Source: an uncultured Elusimicrobia bacterium (GTDB taxonomy: Bacteria; Elusimicrobiota; Elusimicrobia; UBA1565; UBA9628). Taken from it: 47,885 nt of DNA. Position numbers and translations under genes: made by a program. Shown one piece after another: positions 1-6,952 of this stretch. Positions within the stretch are counted from its first letter, which is position 1, and each line of letters begins with the position of its first letter. The stretch spans positions 1 through 47,885 of the forward strand of contig CAIKVT010000045.1 in the NCBI GenBank assembly GCA_903830945.1. The letters are read 5' to 3'. The notes beneath the pieces are model-generated. The model worked only from the letters and a program-made list of their open reading frames with translations. It did not search any database and was not told the DNA's origin.

Positions 1-192
1 ATTGATCGTCACGCCTCGTGCCTTCTCTTCCGGCGCGTTGTCGATCTCGTCGTAGCGCTTGGCCTGCGCCAGTCCCTTCTTGGACAGATAGAGCGTGATG
101 GCCGCGGTCAAGGTCGTCTTGCCATGGTCTACGTGACCGATCGTACCGATGTTGACATGCGGCTTGGTGCGTTCGAATTTCGCCTTGGCCAT
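1..192 (-). CDS. tuf: Elongation factor Tu, N-terminal part (runs off window)
   Basis: EF-Tu is the GTPase that carries aminoacyl-tRNA to the ribosome. The 64 visible residues begin [20 protein letters not shown] and contain the P-loop GHVDHGKTT, followed by the run into switch I ([17 protein letters not shown]). The gene is cut by the window edge, so roughly the last five sixths are missing. The ATG at 192 follows a GGAGAG Shine-Dalgarno sequence. It sits 67 bases downstream of tRNA-Thr, and the tRNA-Gly/tRNA-Thr/tuf order matches the tRNA-tufB operon of enterobacteria, so co-transcription from the promoter at 506-535 is likely. Identification is secure. Confidence 0.97.
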   Translation of the reverse strand, partial: MAKAKFERTKPHVNIGTIGHVDHGKTTLTAAITLYLSKKGLAQAKRYDEIDNAPEEKARGVTIN

Positions 193-259
193 ATTCAATC
201 TCTCCTTGACATTATGCGGCGACTGCCCGTCTCGGGACGGCGTATTCTAACATAAAATC

Positions 260-332
260 AGCTGGGAATGGGATTTGAACCCACGACCTTCTCCTTACCA
301 TGGAGATGCTCTACCAACTGAGCTATCCCAGC
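260..332 (-). tRNA. tRNA-Thr(GGT)
   Basis: The reverse complement folds as a cloverleaf. The acceptor is GCTGGGA paired with TCCCAGC with discriminator T, the D arm is GCTC/GAGC, and the anticodon stem TCTCC/GGAGA carries loop ATGGTAA with anticodon GGT. The T loop is TTCAAAT. The CCA end is not encoded. It lies between tRNA-Gly and tuf and is probably processed from the same transcript. Confidence 0.95.
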
Positions 333-352
333 GTCACTGTGCGAATACGGAC

Positions 353-426
353 TGGAGCGGGCGATGGGAATCGAACCCACGTAACGAGCTTGGAAGACTC
401 GTGTTCTACCATTGAACTACGCCCGC
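353..426 (-). tRNA. tRNA-Gly(TCC)
   Basis: The reverse complement folds as a cloverleaf with acceptor GCGGGCG/CGCCCGC and D arm GTTC/GAAC. The anticodon stem CGAGT/GCTCG carries loop CTTCCAA with anticodon TCC. The T arm is GTGGG/CCCAT around TTCGATT. Unlike the neighbouring tRNA-Thr it ends in an encoded TCCA. It is the first gene of the tRNA-Gly/tRNA-Thr/tuf unit. Confidence 0.96.
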
Positions 427-505
427 GTCCCAGCCTGCCGGCCCATAAACATTCCGTTCTTGTGCCGGAAAATCTTGGGGATTTGCGGCGGCTGGACTGA
501 TGATG

Positions 506-535
506 AGTATAGCGATTTTTCTAAAAGACTGTCAA
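506..535 (-). promoter_or_regulatory. Strong sigma-70-type promoter for tRNA-Gly/tRNA-Thr/tuf
   Basis: On the minus strand a perfect -35 box TTGACA (530-535) is followed after 18 bases by TATACT (506-511). The expected start is near 499, about 73 bases before the tRNA-Gly gene. The same -10 hexamer TATACT and a long spacer occur in the rRNA promoter at 47392-47422, which suggests a shared stable-RNA promoter class. Confidence 0.8.
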
Positions 536-562
536 CGGCCTGGCTCTCGACGATAGAGGAAT

Positions 563-1009
563 TCATTTCCCGATGTCCTCGTTCCAAAGCTCGGGCCGGC
601 GGCGGATGAATTCCGTCATCATCTCCCGGCATTCGGCCAGATCGAGGTTGACCAGCTCGGTGCGGCGGCGTGATCGGTTTTCGGGTCCCTTGAAGGTGCG
701 GTTTTCGCCGATGACAACCCGGGGGATCTTGTAGAGCAGAATGGCGCCGGTACACATCTCGCAAGGCGAGAGGGTCGAGTAGATGGTGCAGCGCCGGTAG
801 TCCTGGGTTTTGAGCCGGCCGGCGTCCTCCAGGCAGTCCATCTCCGCGTGCAGGATGGCGGATTTTTTTTGCACTCGGCGGTTATGGCCGCGGCCGATGA
901 TGCGGCCGTCCTTGACCAGTACCGCGCCGATGGGGATACCGCCTTCGCGCAGGCCTTTGCGGGCTTCTTGGATGGCGGCTTTCATTAACTTAAGATCGTT
1001 CTTGCGCAT
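563..1009 (-). CDS. Cytosine deaminase, fungal (Fcy1) type zinc enzyme
   Basis: Predicted zinc-dependent cytidine-deaminase-fold enzyme of 148 residues. The zinc site is visible as HAEM (His and the catalytic Glu) near residues 54-57 and PCEMC near 82-86. The resemblance is closest to yeast cytosine deaminase: the segments EGGIPIGAVLV, GRGHN, SPCEMCTGAI, YKIPRVVIGEN and the C-terminal RRPELWNEDIG match Fcy1 block by block. TadA, the tRNA adenosine deaminase of the same fold, lacks that C-terminal block. The likely reaction is cytosine to uracil for pyrimidine salvage, though related guanine or other nucleobase deaminases cannot be excluded. A GGGAGG sequence lies just before the ATG. It stands next to the small gene at 1076 and adenosine deaminase but on the opposite strand. 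Confidence 0.88.
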   Translation of the reverse strand: MRKNDLKLMKAAIQEARKGLREGGIPIGAVLVKDGRIIGRGHNRRVQKKSAILHAEMDCLEDAGRLKTQDYRRCTIYSTLSPCEMCTGAILLYKIPRVVIGENRTFKGPENRSRRRTELVNLDLAECREMMTEFIRRRPELWNEDIGK

Positions 1010-1075
1010 GGGGCCTCCCAGGGACAGAGGGATGATACCAAATCCCCCTCAAAATAGTTATCATCATCCAAGCGC

Positions 1076-1216
1076 ATGGAAAATTTCAAGATAAAATCGG
1101 TCCTGCTTAGCCTGTTGACGTTGGCTTGCTCGCTGGTCGGGCTTTACGCGGCCCGGCACTCCCTGCAGCAGAACCAGGCGCGCGAGCGGGCCGCGCAGTC
1201 AGTTCAGGCTCGGTAG
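1076..1216 (+). CDS. Small single-pass membrane or exported peptide, 46 residues
   Basis: An open frame of 46 codons starting MENFKIKSVLLSLLTL. It has a lysine-containing N-terminus, one hydrophobic segment at about residues 8-25, and a polar Gln/Arg-rich tail (SLQQNQARERAAQ) that could be a short helix. The pattern fits a small membrane-anchored protein. The cysteine at residue 18 is preceded by LTLA, a poor lipobox, so a lipoprotein is possible but unsupported. The gene lies 54 bases upstream of adenosine deaminase on the same strand. No Shine-Dalgarno sequence is evident; a TATCAT hexamer lies 11 bases before the ATG. I do not recognise a family. Confidence 0.5.
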   Translation: MENFKIKSVLLSLLTLACSLVGLYAARHSLQQNQARERAAQSVQAR

Positions 1217-1270
1217 CGCCGCCCTGCCGCCACTTTTGGTCGGCTAAATTTCGTAGGATAGGACTCCATT

Positions 1271-2485
1271 ATGAAAGATAGGATCACCACTGAATTCATC
1301 CACCGCATTCCCAAGTCCGATTTGCATCTGCATCTCGATGGTTCGTTGCGGCTCAAGACCCTCATTGAGCTGGCCCGCCAGGAGAAGGTGAAGCTGCCCT
1401 CCACCAGCGAATCCGGCATGCGCAAACTCATCTTTAAGGACTCTTATCGCGACCTGTCGGAGTACCTCCATGGTTTTGCCTACACCTGCGCGGTGCTGCG
1501 TCGGCCCGAGAACCTCGAGCGCGTGGCGCGTGAACTCGTGGAGGACAACGCGGCCGAGGGCGTGCGCTACATCGAGGTGCGTTTCGCCCCACAGCTGCAC
1601 GTCTGCGACGGGCAGACCGCTACGGACGCGGTGCGTGCCGTGGCCAGGGGGCTCTGGGCCGGTGCCAAGGCCCACAACCGGCGTCCCGCCGTGCGTTCCG
1701 GCGCGGACCTGCCGTTCCATTACGGCATCATCGTGTGCGGCATGCGCAAGTTCAAGAAGGGCATGTCGCCGTATTTCGCGAGCCTACTGAGCATCATGGA
1801 GTACGCGGATAAGGATGACGTCTATGCCGCAGCCTCCCTGGAGCTGGCGCGCTCGGCCGTGGCCTGGGCGCGAGAAGGCATGCCGGTCGTGGGTTTCGAC
1901 TTGGCCGGAGAGGAGGCGGGCTACCCGCCCGAGGACCATCGGGAGGCTTACCAGTACGCGCACGATAATTTCATCCGCAAAACAGTGCACGCGGGCGAAG
2001 CCTACGGCCCGGAATCCATCTGGCAGGCCATCACCCAGTGCCACGCCAACCGCATCGGGCACGGCACCTTCCTGTTCGCGCATGAGATGATCAAGGCTCA
2101 GGACATCCCGGACCACCGCCGCTATGTCGAGGACTTGGCCAGCTACATCGCCAGTCAGCGCATCGGCATCGAGGCTTGCGTTACCAGCAATCTGCAGACC
2201 ACCCCTAACATTAAGACCATCGCGACTCACCCCATCAAGAGGATGATCGATTACGGCCTCTCGGTGAGCATCTGCACGGATAACCGCCTCGTCTCCAACA
2301 CCACGGTGTCGCGGGAACTGGAGTTGGTGACCCGCCACGTCGGGCTGACGCGCCACCAACTGCGCAACCTGGTGATCGCGGGCTTTAAGGGAAGCTTCTT
2401 CCCGGGCTCTTACAACGCCAAGCGTGAGTTCGTGGCCGCGGTCGTCGCGCACTACCGGCGCATCGAGACCGAGCTTTTGGGCTGA
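1271..2485 (+). CDS. add: Adenosine deaminase family enzyme
   Basis: Metal-dependent hydrolase of the adenosine/AMP deaminase family, converting adenosine (or a related nucleoside) to inosine. Zinc-site and active-site elements are in order: HLHLDGS (H19, H21), VHAGE (H240, E243), RIGHG, and TDNRLVS with metal-ligand Asp337. The residue after that Asp is Asn338, where the best-known enzymes have a second Asp. I recall the TDNRL form from some other bacterial homologues, so it probably marks a subgroup. At 404 residues it is longer than the usual 330-350. The extra length includes a Tyr-rich segment around residues 155-185 (YFASLLSIMEYADKDDVY). Signal peptidase I follows after 33 bases, probably in the same transcript. 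Confidence 0.9.
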   Translation: MKDRITTEFIHRIPKSDLHLHLDGSLRLKTLIELARQEKVKLPSTSESGMRKLIFKDSYRDLSEYLHGFAYTCAVLRRPENLERVARELVEDNAAEGVRYIEVRFAPQLHVCDGQTATDAVRAVARGLWAGAKAHNRRPAVRSGADLPFHYGIIVCGMRKFKKGMSPYFASLLSIMEYADKDDVYAAASLELARSAVAWAREGMPVVGFDLAGEEAGYPPEDHREAYQYAHDNFIRKTVHAGEAYGPESIWQAITQCHANRIGHGTFLFAHEMIKAQDIPDHRRYVEDLASYIASQRIGIEACVTSNLQTTPNIKTIATHPIKRMIDYGLSVSICTDNRLVSNTTVSRELELVTRHVGLTRHQLRNLVIAGFKGSFFPGSYNAKREFVAAVVAHYRRIETELLG

Positions 2486-2518
2486 TCTTCCGGCCTGAGC
2501 CAGGATGGGGGATCCTCC

Positions 2519-3031
2519 GTGAAGTTCTCCCGGCTGTTGTTCTTGGTTTGCGTGGCCGTGTCCATTGCGTTGGCCCTGCGCCTCTGGGTCTGTGAGGCTA
2601 TATTTGTGGCTTCGGGCTCCATGGAGCCGACGTTGCCAGTCGGCACGCATCTCTTCGTAGACAAGGTCACTCTGCGTCTGCGGCTTCCACAGCGGGGCGA
2701 CATTGTGGTCTTCCATTCCCCGACCGGCCAGGACCGCGATTTGGCCAAGCGGATCATCGCCTTGCCGGGGGAGACCGTGGCGCTGCGTGCAAAAATGGTC
2801 TTCATCGACGGCCGAGAGCTCGATGAGCCCTATGCCGTGCACAAGCGGGCCGGGGAGCGGTTGGATGGCGATGAATTGGGGCCGATGGCCGTGCCGCCGG
2901 GAGAGCTATTTGTGCTCGGCGATAACCGCGATGAGTCCGATGATGCGACCGTGTGGAAGGACGCCGTGGGCAGACCTATTCATTTCATTCCCAGCGTCGG
3001 GCTCAAGGGGCTGGTGCGCGGCGCATACTGA
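2519..3031 (+). CDS. lepB: Signal peptidase I
   Basis: Membrane-bound serine protease that removes signal peptides from exported proteins. The N-terminal hydrophobic anchor spans residues 4-22. Box B, ASGSMEPTLP, holds the nucleophile Ser34. Box D, DLAKRIIALPGE, holds the general base Lys77. Box E is VLGDNRDESDD. The Ser/Lys dyad and all signature boxes are intact. At 170 residues it is a short form with a single membrane segment. The start is GTG at 2519, 33 bases after the adenosine deaminase stop. It converges with the methyltransferase ending at 3070. Confidence 0.95.
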   Translation: MKFSRLLFLVCVAVSIALALRLWVCEAIFVASGSMEPTLPVGTHLFVDKVTLRLRLPQRGDIVVFHSPTGQDRDLAKRIIALPGETVALRAKMVFIDGRELDEPYAVHKRAGERLDGDELGPMAVPPGELFVLGDNRDESDDATVWKDAVGRPIHFIPSVGLKGLVRGAY

Positions 3032-3069
3032 GGATTGGACAGGTCTATCGCGGCATGATGCGGGATGTT

Positions 3070-3870
3070 TCAGTGTGGCCTTTGAAAGAGGTATGAGGAA
3101 CATCCCGTCTCGCAATTTGGGGAGCAGCGGATCAGCCGGAGCCCCAGTTTTCCGAGGAACCCAGTTGTTTCCGCAACGGAGGCGTATTCATACGGGTAGC
3201 CTCCCAGCCAGTCCCTCAAATCGTTCCACCAGAGCATCCCGCGAGATTGCGGATAGTCTCGGATGACGCGCCAAGGATTTTGCCGTTCTTTTAGCAAGAG
3301 ACGCAAGATATCTTTGCCGGCATAGGCCGCCAGCATCAGGTTCTGGATCCATCGGGGCGAACCGCAATAGAATTTCTTGATCGCCTTCCAGAAGGGCGAG
3401 GTCCAATGGCGGTTATAGATGGCCAGGTGCAGGAAGCCGCCGTCCTTGACGAGTCGAGCGGCGTTCTCGACGGCTTTCCATAGATGGCCTGTATGATGAA
3501 GCACGCCCCAAGCGTAGACTAAGTCATACCGGCTGAGTTGCTGGGTGAAGCCCTCGGCGAGGATGTCTCCTTGTTGAATATGCCAGTGGCCGGCCTCGGG
3601 GGCTTTTCTCGCCTTGAGCCTGCGGCACGCCTCCACGCTGTCGGCGTCATAATCGAAGCTGAACACTTGGGACGCGCCGAGAGCGACGGCCGCATAGGAG
3701 TGGATACCGCTCCCGCAGCCGACGTCCAGGACGGCCCAACCCTTTAAATCATGACGTTCGTGGAATTCCAGGAGGGCTCTTTTCGCCCTTTCAACGTGGA
3801 GGTCGCCTGCGTTTTTTAGATAACTTTGCCAGTTTTGGCCGAAGGCGAAGCGATCGGTTGGCTGGGTCAT
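3070..3870 (-). CDS. Class I SAM-dependent methyltransferase (UbiG-like fold)
   Basis: A 266-residue protein with a Rossmann methyltransferase core. Motif I is VLDVGCGSGIHS (about residues 47-58), the acidic end of strand 2 is FSFDYD, and the motif near strand 4 is DLVYAWGVLHHTGH. The C-terminal 100 residues, rich in Trp and Lys (HWTSPFWKAIKKFY), form a substrate-specific region I cannot match. It is the last gene of the minus-strand glycan cluster, after a family 2 glycosyltransferase, so methylation of a sugar or lipid intermediate is the reasonable guess. The 69-base gap to the glycosyltransferase is longer than typical in the cluster. Confidence 0.85.
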   Translation of the reverse strand: MTQPTDRFAFGQNWQSYLKNAGDLHVERAKRALLEFHERHDLKGWAVLDVGCGSGIHSYAAVALGASQVFSFDYDADSVEACRRLKARKAPEAGHWHIQQGDILAEGFTQQLSRYDLVYAWGVLHHTGHLWKAVENAARLVKDGGFLHLAIYNRHWTSPFWKAIKKFYCGSPRWIQNLMLAAYAGKDILRLLLKERQNPWRVIRDYPQSRGMLWWNDLRDWLGGYPYEYASVAETTGFLGKLGLRLIRCSPNCETGCSSYLFQRPH

Positions 3871-3939
3871 GAGGAGATCATTTCAGTCGTTTTGGGAGAG
3901 GGGGGGATATGGATCAGGATTTTCTTGGCGCGGTCCCTT

Positions 3940-4944
3940 TTATAAACTGATCTTGAATTTTCGTTTAAGAATCTCCCATTGCATGGAAAATCGCAGTCTG
4001 GAAAATAGATAGATTTTGATGATCCCATAATCGATCCATCGGAGAACGATCATCCAATTGAAAAAAACACGGTCGACTATCGTCGGAGAAGGCAGCCTTG
4101 TGCGCAGCCCGGCGATGCCGGCTCTTTGGGAGCGGGCCCAGGCGTCAAAAAAGTCAAAAAACAGTCTCCGTTGGCACTGCAGTGCGTACTCGGCGGGGAA
4201 AATGTCCTTATAAACAGTCTCCATCAAGTGCTCCGCGTGGTCTATGATGCTCAGCGCCATCTTTGTATTTACGGCCGTTTGTGATGAGTAGCCGCCCCCC
4301 ATCCGTCTCCATGCGGCTAAGGGTTCTGGGATGAAACAAACGCCATGTTTTAATGCAATGACCAGGGAGATGAAGCCGTCGGAGAATGAGTGGAGTTCCG
4401 GGATGAAGCCGCCTGCATCCAAGAAAGCCTGGCGTCTGTAAATCGTCGTGTTCCCCATGAACCAGCCGCCATGCCGCTTTAAAAGCTTAATAGCATTCTC
4501 CGGGGATATGAAACATGCTGTATCAGAGATATCGGGCAAATGAAAAGATCCTTTGTCTTCGCCGTGCTCTCCGATGAGAAGAGAGCCTGTTGAGCACAGT
4601 CCGGCTTGCGGATATTGTGCTAATAGAGCTATTGATTTCTCAAGAAGTCCCGGGAGGATTATGTCGTCGGCGGCCGAGGATAGAACGTAGTCTCCGGATG
4701 CCATCCGGATGCCCCGATTGCAGGAGTAAACCACCCCCGCATTCTTGGGATTCTGGACTAATTTTACAAAGGGCCAGTGCATTGCGAATCCTTGTATGAC
4801 TTCGACGCTATTGTCCGTCGAGGCATCATCGATGACAATCACTTCGTGCGGCTTCAGGGATTGTCCTGTGATCGCCTTCAGCGCTTCGCCGATAAAACGC
4901 GCGTGGTTGAAGTTGGGTAAGACCACGGACAATGTCGGGCTCAT
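3940..4944 (-). CDS. Family 2 glycosyltransferase (GT-A)
   Basis: A 334-residue inverting-type glycosyltransferase. It has the family start SVVLPNFNHARFIGEAL, the nucleotide-binding VIVIDDASTDNS, and an acidic metal site in LSSAADDIILPGLLE. A Trp-rich acceptor region (LAAWRRMGGGYSS) follows at about residues 215-230. The C-terminal hundred residues are basic and aromatic and may lie against the membrane. It should add one sugar to the surface glycan or to a lipid carrier. On the minus strand TACAAT lies 7 bases before the ATG, so it may also have its own promoter in the 18-base gap after the carrier protein gene. Confidence 0.9.
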   Translation of the reverse strand: MSPTLSVVLPNFNHARFIGEALKAITGQSLKPHEVIVIDDASTDNSVEVIQGFAMHWPFVKLVQNPKNAGVVYSCNRGIRMASGDYVLSSAADDIILPGLLEKSIALLAQYPQAGLCSTGSLLIGEHGEDKGSFHLPDISDTACFISPENAIKLLKRHGGWFMGNTTIYRRQAFLDAGGFIPELHSFSDGFISLVIALKHGVCFIPEPLAAWRRMGGGYSSQTAVNTKMALSIIDHAEHLMETVYKDIFPAEYALQCQRRLFFDFFDAWARSQRAGIAGLRTRLPSPTIVDRVFFNWMIVLRWIDYGIIKIYLFSRLRFSMQWEILKRKFKISL

Positions 4945-4962
4945 GGCGCTGATTGTATCTTT

Positions 4963-5205
4963 TTATTCCAGTCGAGATGAGGCCCTGGCGTCAATGAGTT
5001 TTTGGAGCTCGCCTAAATTCTTCAGTCTCAATATTTCCTGCATTTTAAAACGGACATTGAAGGTTTTTTCAATTTCGACGATGACGCTGATATGGGTGAG
5101 CGAGTCCCATCCGGGCACCTGGCTGGCCAGCGTCTCATTCTTGAAGTCAAACTTGTCAAGTTTCAGTTTCCTGAGTATTACCTTTTGGAGTCTTTCTGAA
5201 ATCAT
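4963..5205 (-). CDS. Acyl carrier protein-like phosphopantetheine carrier
   Basis: An 80-residue carrier protein. The attachment site is GWDSLTH, with Ser35 as the predicted phosphopantetheine serine, followed by an acidic helix (ISVIVEIEKTF) typical of carrier proteins. The stop of the upstream acyl-AMP ligase gene is 10 bases away, and GAGGA precedes the ATG. The context (ligase, SGNH protein and MBOAT directly upstream) suggests that it carries the activated acid from ligase to MBOAT, as DltC does in D-alanylation. It is not the housekeeping AcpP, whose usual site motif is GADSLD. Confidence 0.9.
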   Translation of the reverse strand: MISERLQKVILRKLKLDKFDFKNETLASQVPGWDSLTHISVIVEIEKTFNVRFKMQEILRLKNLGELQKLIDARASSRLE

Positions 5206-5215
5206 TCGGTCCTCG

Positions 5216-6952
5216 TCACTGTGGTTCTAACTGCAGAATGCGTTCCTTATTTATTTTTCTGCTTGGTTTCCCTGAAGAGCTTTTGATGAGCCAGCGCGGC
5301 GGAACTAGATATATTTTTGTTATGGTAAGGTCCATTGCCAGTCCCGCAGAATAAATTAGTTTCTTCAATTCGTTCTTGTCGGTTTGGACTGCGGGTTTGA
5401 TCTCCGCGATCACGCCGATCCGCTCAGTTCCCATTTCGGAATCTTCTTCTCCAAAGGCTACGACCCTTCCGGGAGCAACCCCCGGGACCCTGCTGATCGC
5501 GTCTTCAATGTCTTCAGGATAGATATTCTTGCCTGCGACTATGATGATGTCCTTCTTTCGCCCGACCATGAAGTATTCGTCTTTGTGGCGGAACCCGTAG
5601 TCTCCGCTGCAGTACCAGCCGTCTTTAAATACCATGGCTGTCATCTTTGGATTGTTCTTGTACCCGTTAAAAAGGGAGGCAGAACGGATGACGATCTCTC
5701 CTACGGTATCATCTTCAAGATCCGAGCCGTCCTGGCCGATGATTCTGAGCAGGACGCCGGCGATGGGCTGGCCTGATGAAACGCACCGTCTGACAGGTCC
5801 GGCAAAGGAAGCCTCGGCTAATTTGATGGTCCCTTTCGCCAGCGCATCCCTGTCGACTACAACAACAGCGGCGGGTTCGCCGGGCGTGGTCTGAGTGACG
5901 GCAAAGGTCGTTTCAGCCATAGCGTAGCAGGCGGTCAGCGACCTGCGCTTGAGACCGCATTTTGAGAATCTTCTGAAGAAAATTTCGTGGCTTTCGGCTC
6001 TGACGGGCTCACTGCAGTTGATCAGCATTCTGATTGAACCGAGGTCGATATGCGCGAGAGCGTCCTCATGGATTTTTTCAGCCATGAGGTTGTATGCGAA
6101 ATTGGGCAGCCATGCCAGAGTGCCCTTTTCTTTAGTGATGGCCTCCAGGAGCAGCAACGGGTAAAGGACCCACTCGAATGGATCGATTTGAACTGTCGTA
6201 ATCCCGAAAGCAAGAGGGAGTTGGAATGCGGCGATGAGGCCCATATCATGATACAAAGGCAGCCAGTTGATGATCTTGTCATTTTTCGTCAAATTAAGCG
6301 CTATCCCGTAATAGGTCACATGGTCGAGTATCGCTTGATGGGACAGCATAACTCCCTTCTGAAGCCCCGTAGTGCCTGAAGAATGCTGGAGAAGGACCGG
6401 ATCGGATGGTCTCATCGAACCGCGGAGTTCTTCGATCTCCTTGAGTTCGTCGATATAGTTCTGGTCCTTATGTGACTCCTTTTTAAGCCATTCAAGCGGG
6501 AAGTGTAGTCCTCTGATCGTGCTTTTATCGTGGAATACGAGCGGCGTTATGGTCTCTTCCAGCGCGCGTTCGGTAAAAATCCAATCAAGACCTGAGTGTT
6601 GGGACATCCCCGCAAGGCTTTGTCTGAATTTGTCCGGATGAAGCCTGGCATTCGGGTAGGCCAGAACGGCCGGAATCGCTCCGATGGCGCTGACAGCAAG
6701 ATAAAGCGGATAAAAATAGGGATTGTGCTTGATGATGATGGCGCAGACTTCTCCGTTCCTGACGCCATTCCTCCTCAAGAGAGCGGCGATTGCGGCGGAT
6801 GTGTGCAGCAGCCGCTTAAATGTCCAGCGGTATGGCTTTTCGCCGGCCACCCAATGCACGATCGCGTCCTTATTGGGATATTTTTCAGCGTTTGAGCACC
6901 ATCGCTCCCATACCAGCGAATCTGATTTTCGCTTATCGAATGGAAGCATCAT
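5216..6952 (-). CDS. Fatty-acyl-AMP ligase (AMP-forming)
   Basis: A 578-residue adenylate-forming enzyme. The P-loop is HSSGTTGLQKGVMLSH (about residues 190-205). The motif NWLPLYHDMGLIAAFQ is typical of fatty-acyl-AMP ligases, which pass the adenylate to a carrier protein rather than to CoA. Further elements are CYAMAETTFAVTQ, the hinge motif SGDYGFRHKDEYFMVGRKKD, and a C-terminal lysine in LIKSSSGKPSRKIN. Whether the FAAL-specific insertion that blocks CoA use is present should be checked in an alignment. The likely partner is the carrier protein 10 bases downstream. Its start overlaps the SGNH gene's stop (ATGATG), so translation is coupled. The natural acid cannot be read from the sequence. 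Confidence 0.92.
   Translation of the reverse strand: MMLPFDKRKSDSLVWERWCSNAEKYPNKDAIVHWVAGEKPYRWTFKRLLHTSAAIAALLRRNGVRNGEVCAIIIKHNPYFYPLYLAVSAIGAIPAVLAYPNARLHPDKFRQSLAGMSQHSGLDWIFTERALEETITPLVFHDKSTIRGLHFPLEWLKKESHKDQNYIDELKEIEELRGSMRPSDPVLLQHSSGTTGLQKGVMLSHQAILDHVTYYGIALNLTKNDKIINWLPLYHDMGLIAAFQLPLAFGITTVQIDPFEWVLYPLLLLEAITKEKGTLAWLPNFAYNLMAEKIHEDALAHIDLGSIRMLINCSEPVRAESHEIFFRRFSKCGLKRRSLTACYAMAETTFAVTQTTPGEPAAVVVVDRDALAKGTIKLAEASFAGPVRRCVSSGQPIAGVLLRIIGQDGSDLEDDTVGEIVIRSASLFNGYKNNPKMTAMVFKDGWYCSGDYGFRHKDEYFMVGRKKDIIIVAGKNIYPEDIEDAISRVPGVAPGRVVAFGEEDSEMGTERIGVIAEIKPAVQTDKNELKKLIYSAGLAMDLTITKIYLVPPRWLIKSSSGKPSRKINKERILQLEPQ

Noticed and set aside
1271-2485. Asn338 instead of the second Asp in the adenosine deaminase metal/substrate motif (TDN)
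   Set aside because: I recall TDNRL in other bacterial adenosine deaminase homologues, so it looks like a subgroup feature rather than a defect or a new activity.
1784-2842. Long minus-strand open frame (352 codons) across the adenosine deaminase and signal peptidase genes
   Set aside because: It is antisense to two clearly conserved genes and has no recognisable protein pattern. GC-rich sequence commonly gives such frames.
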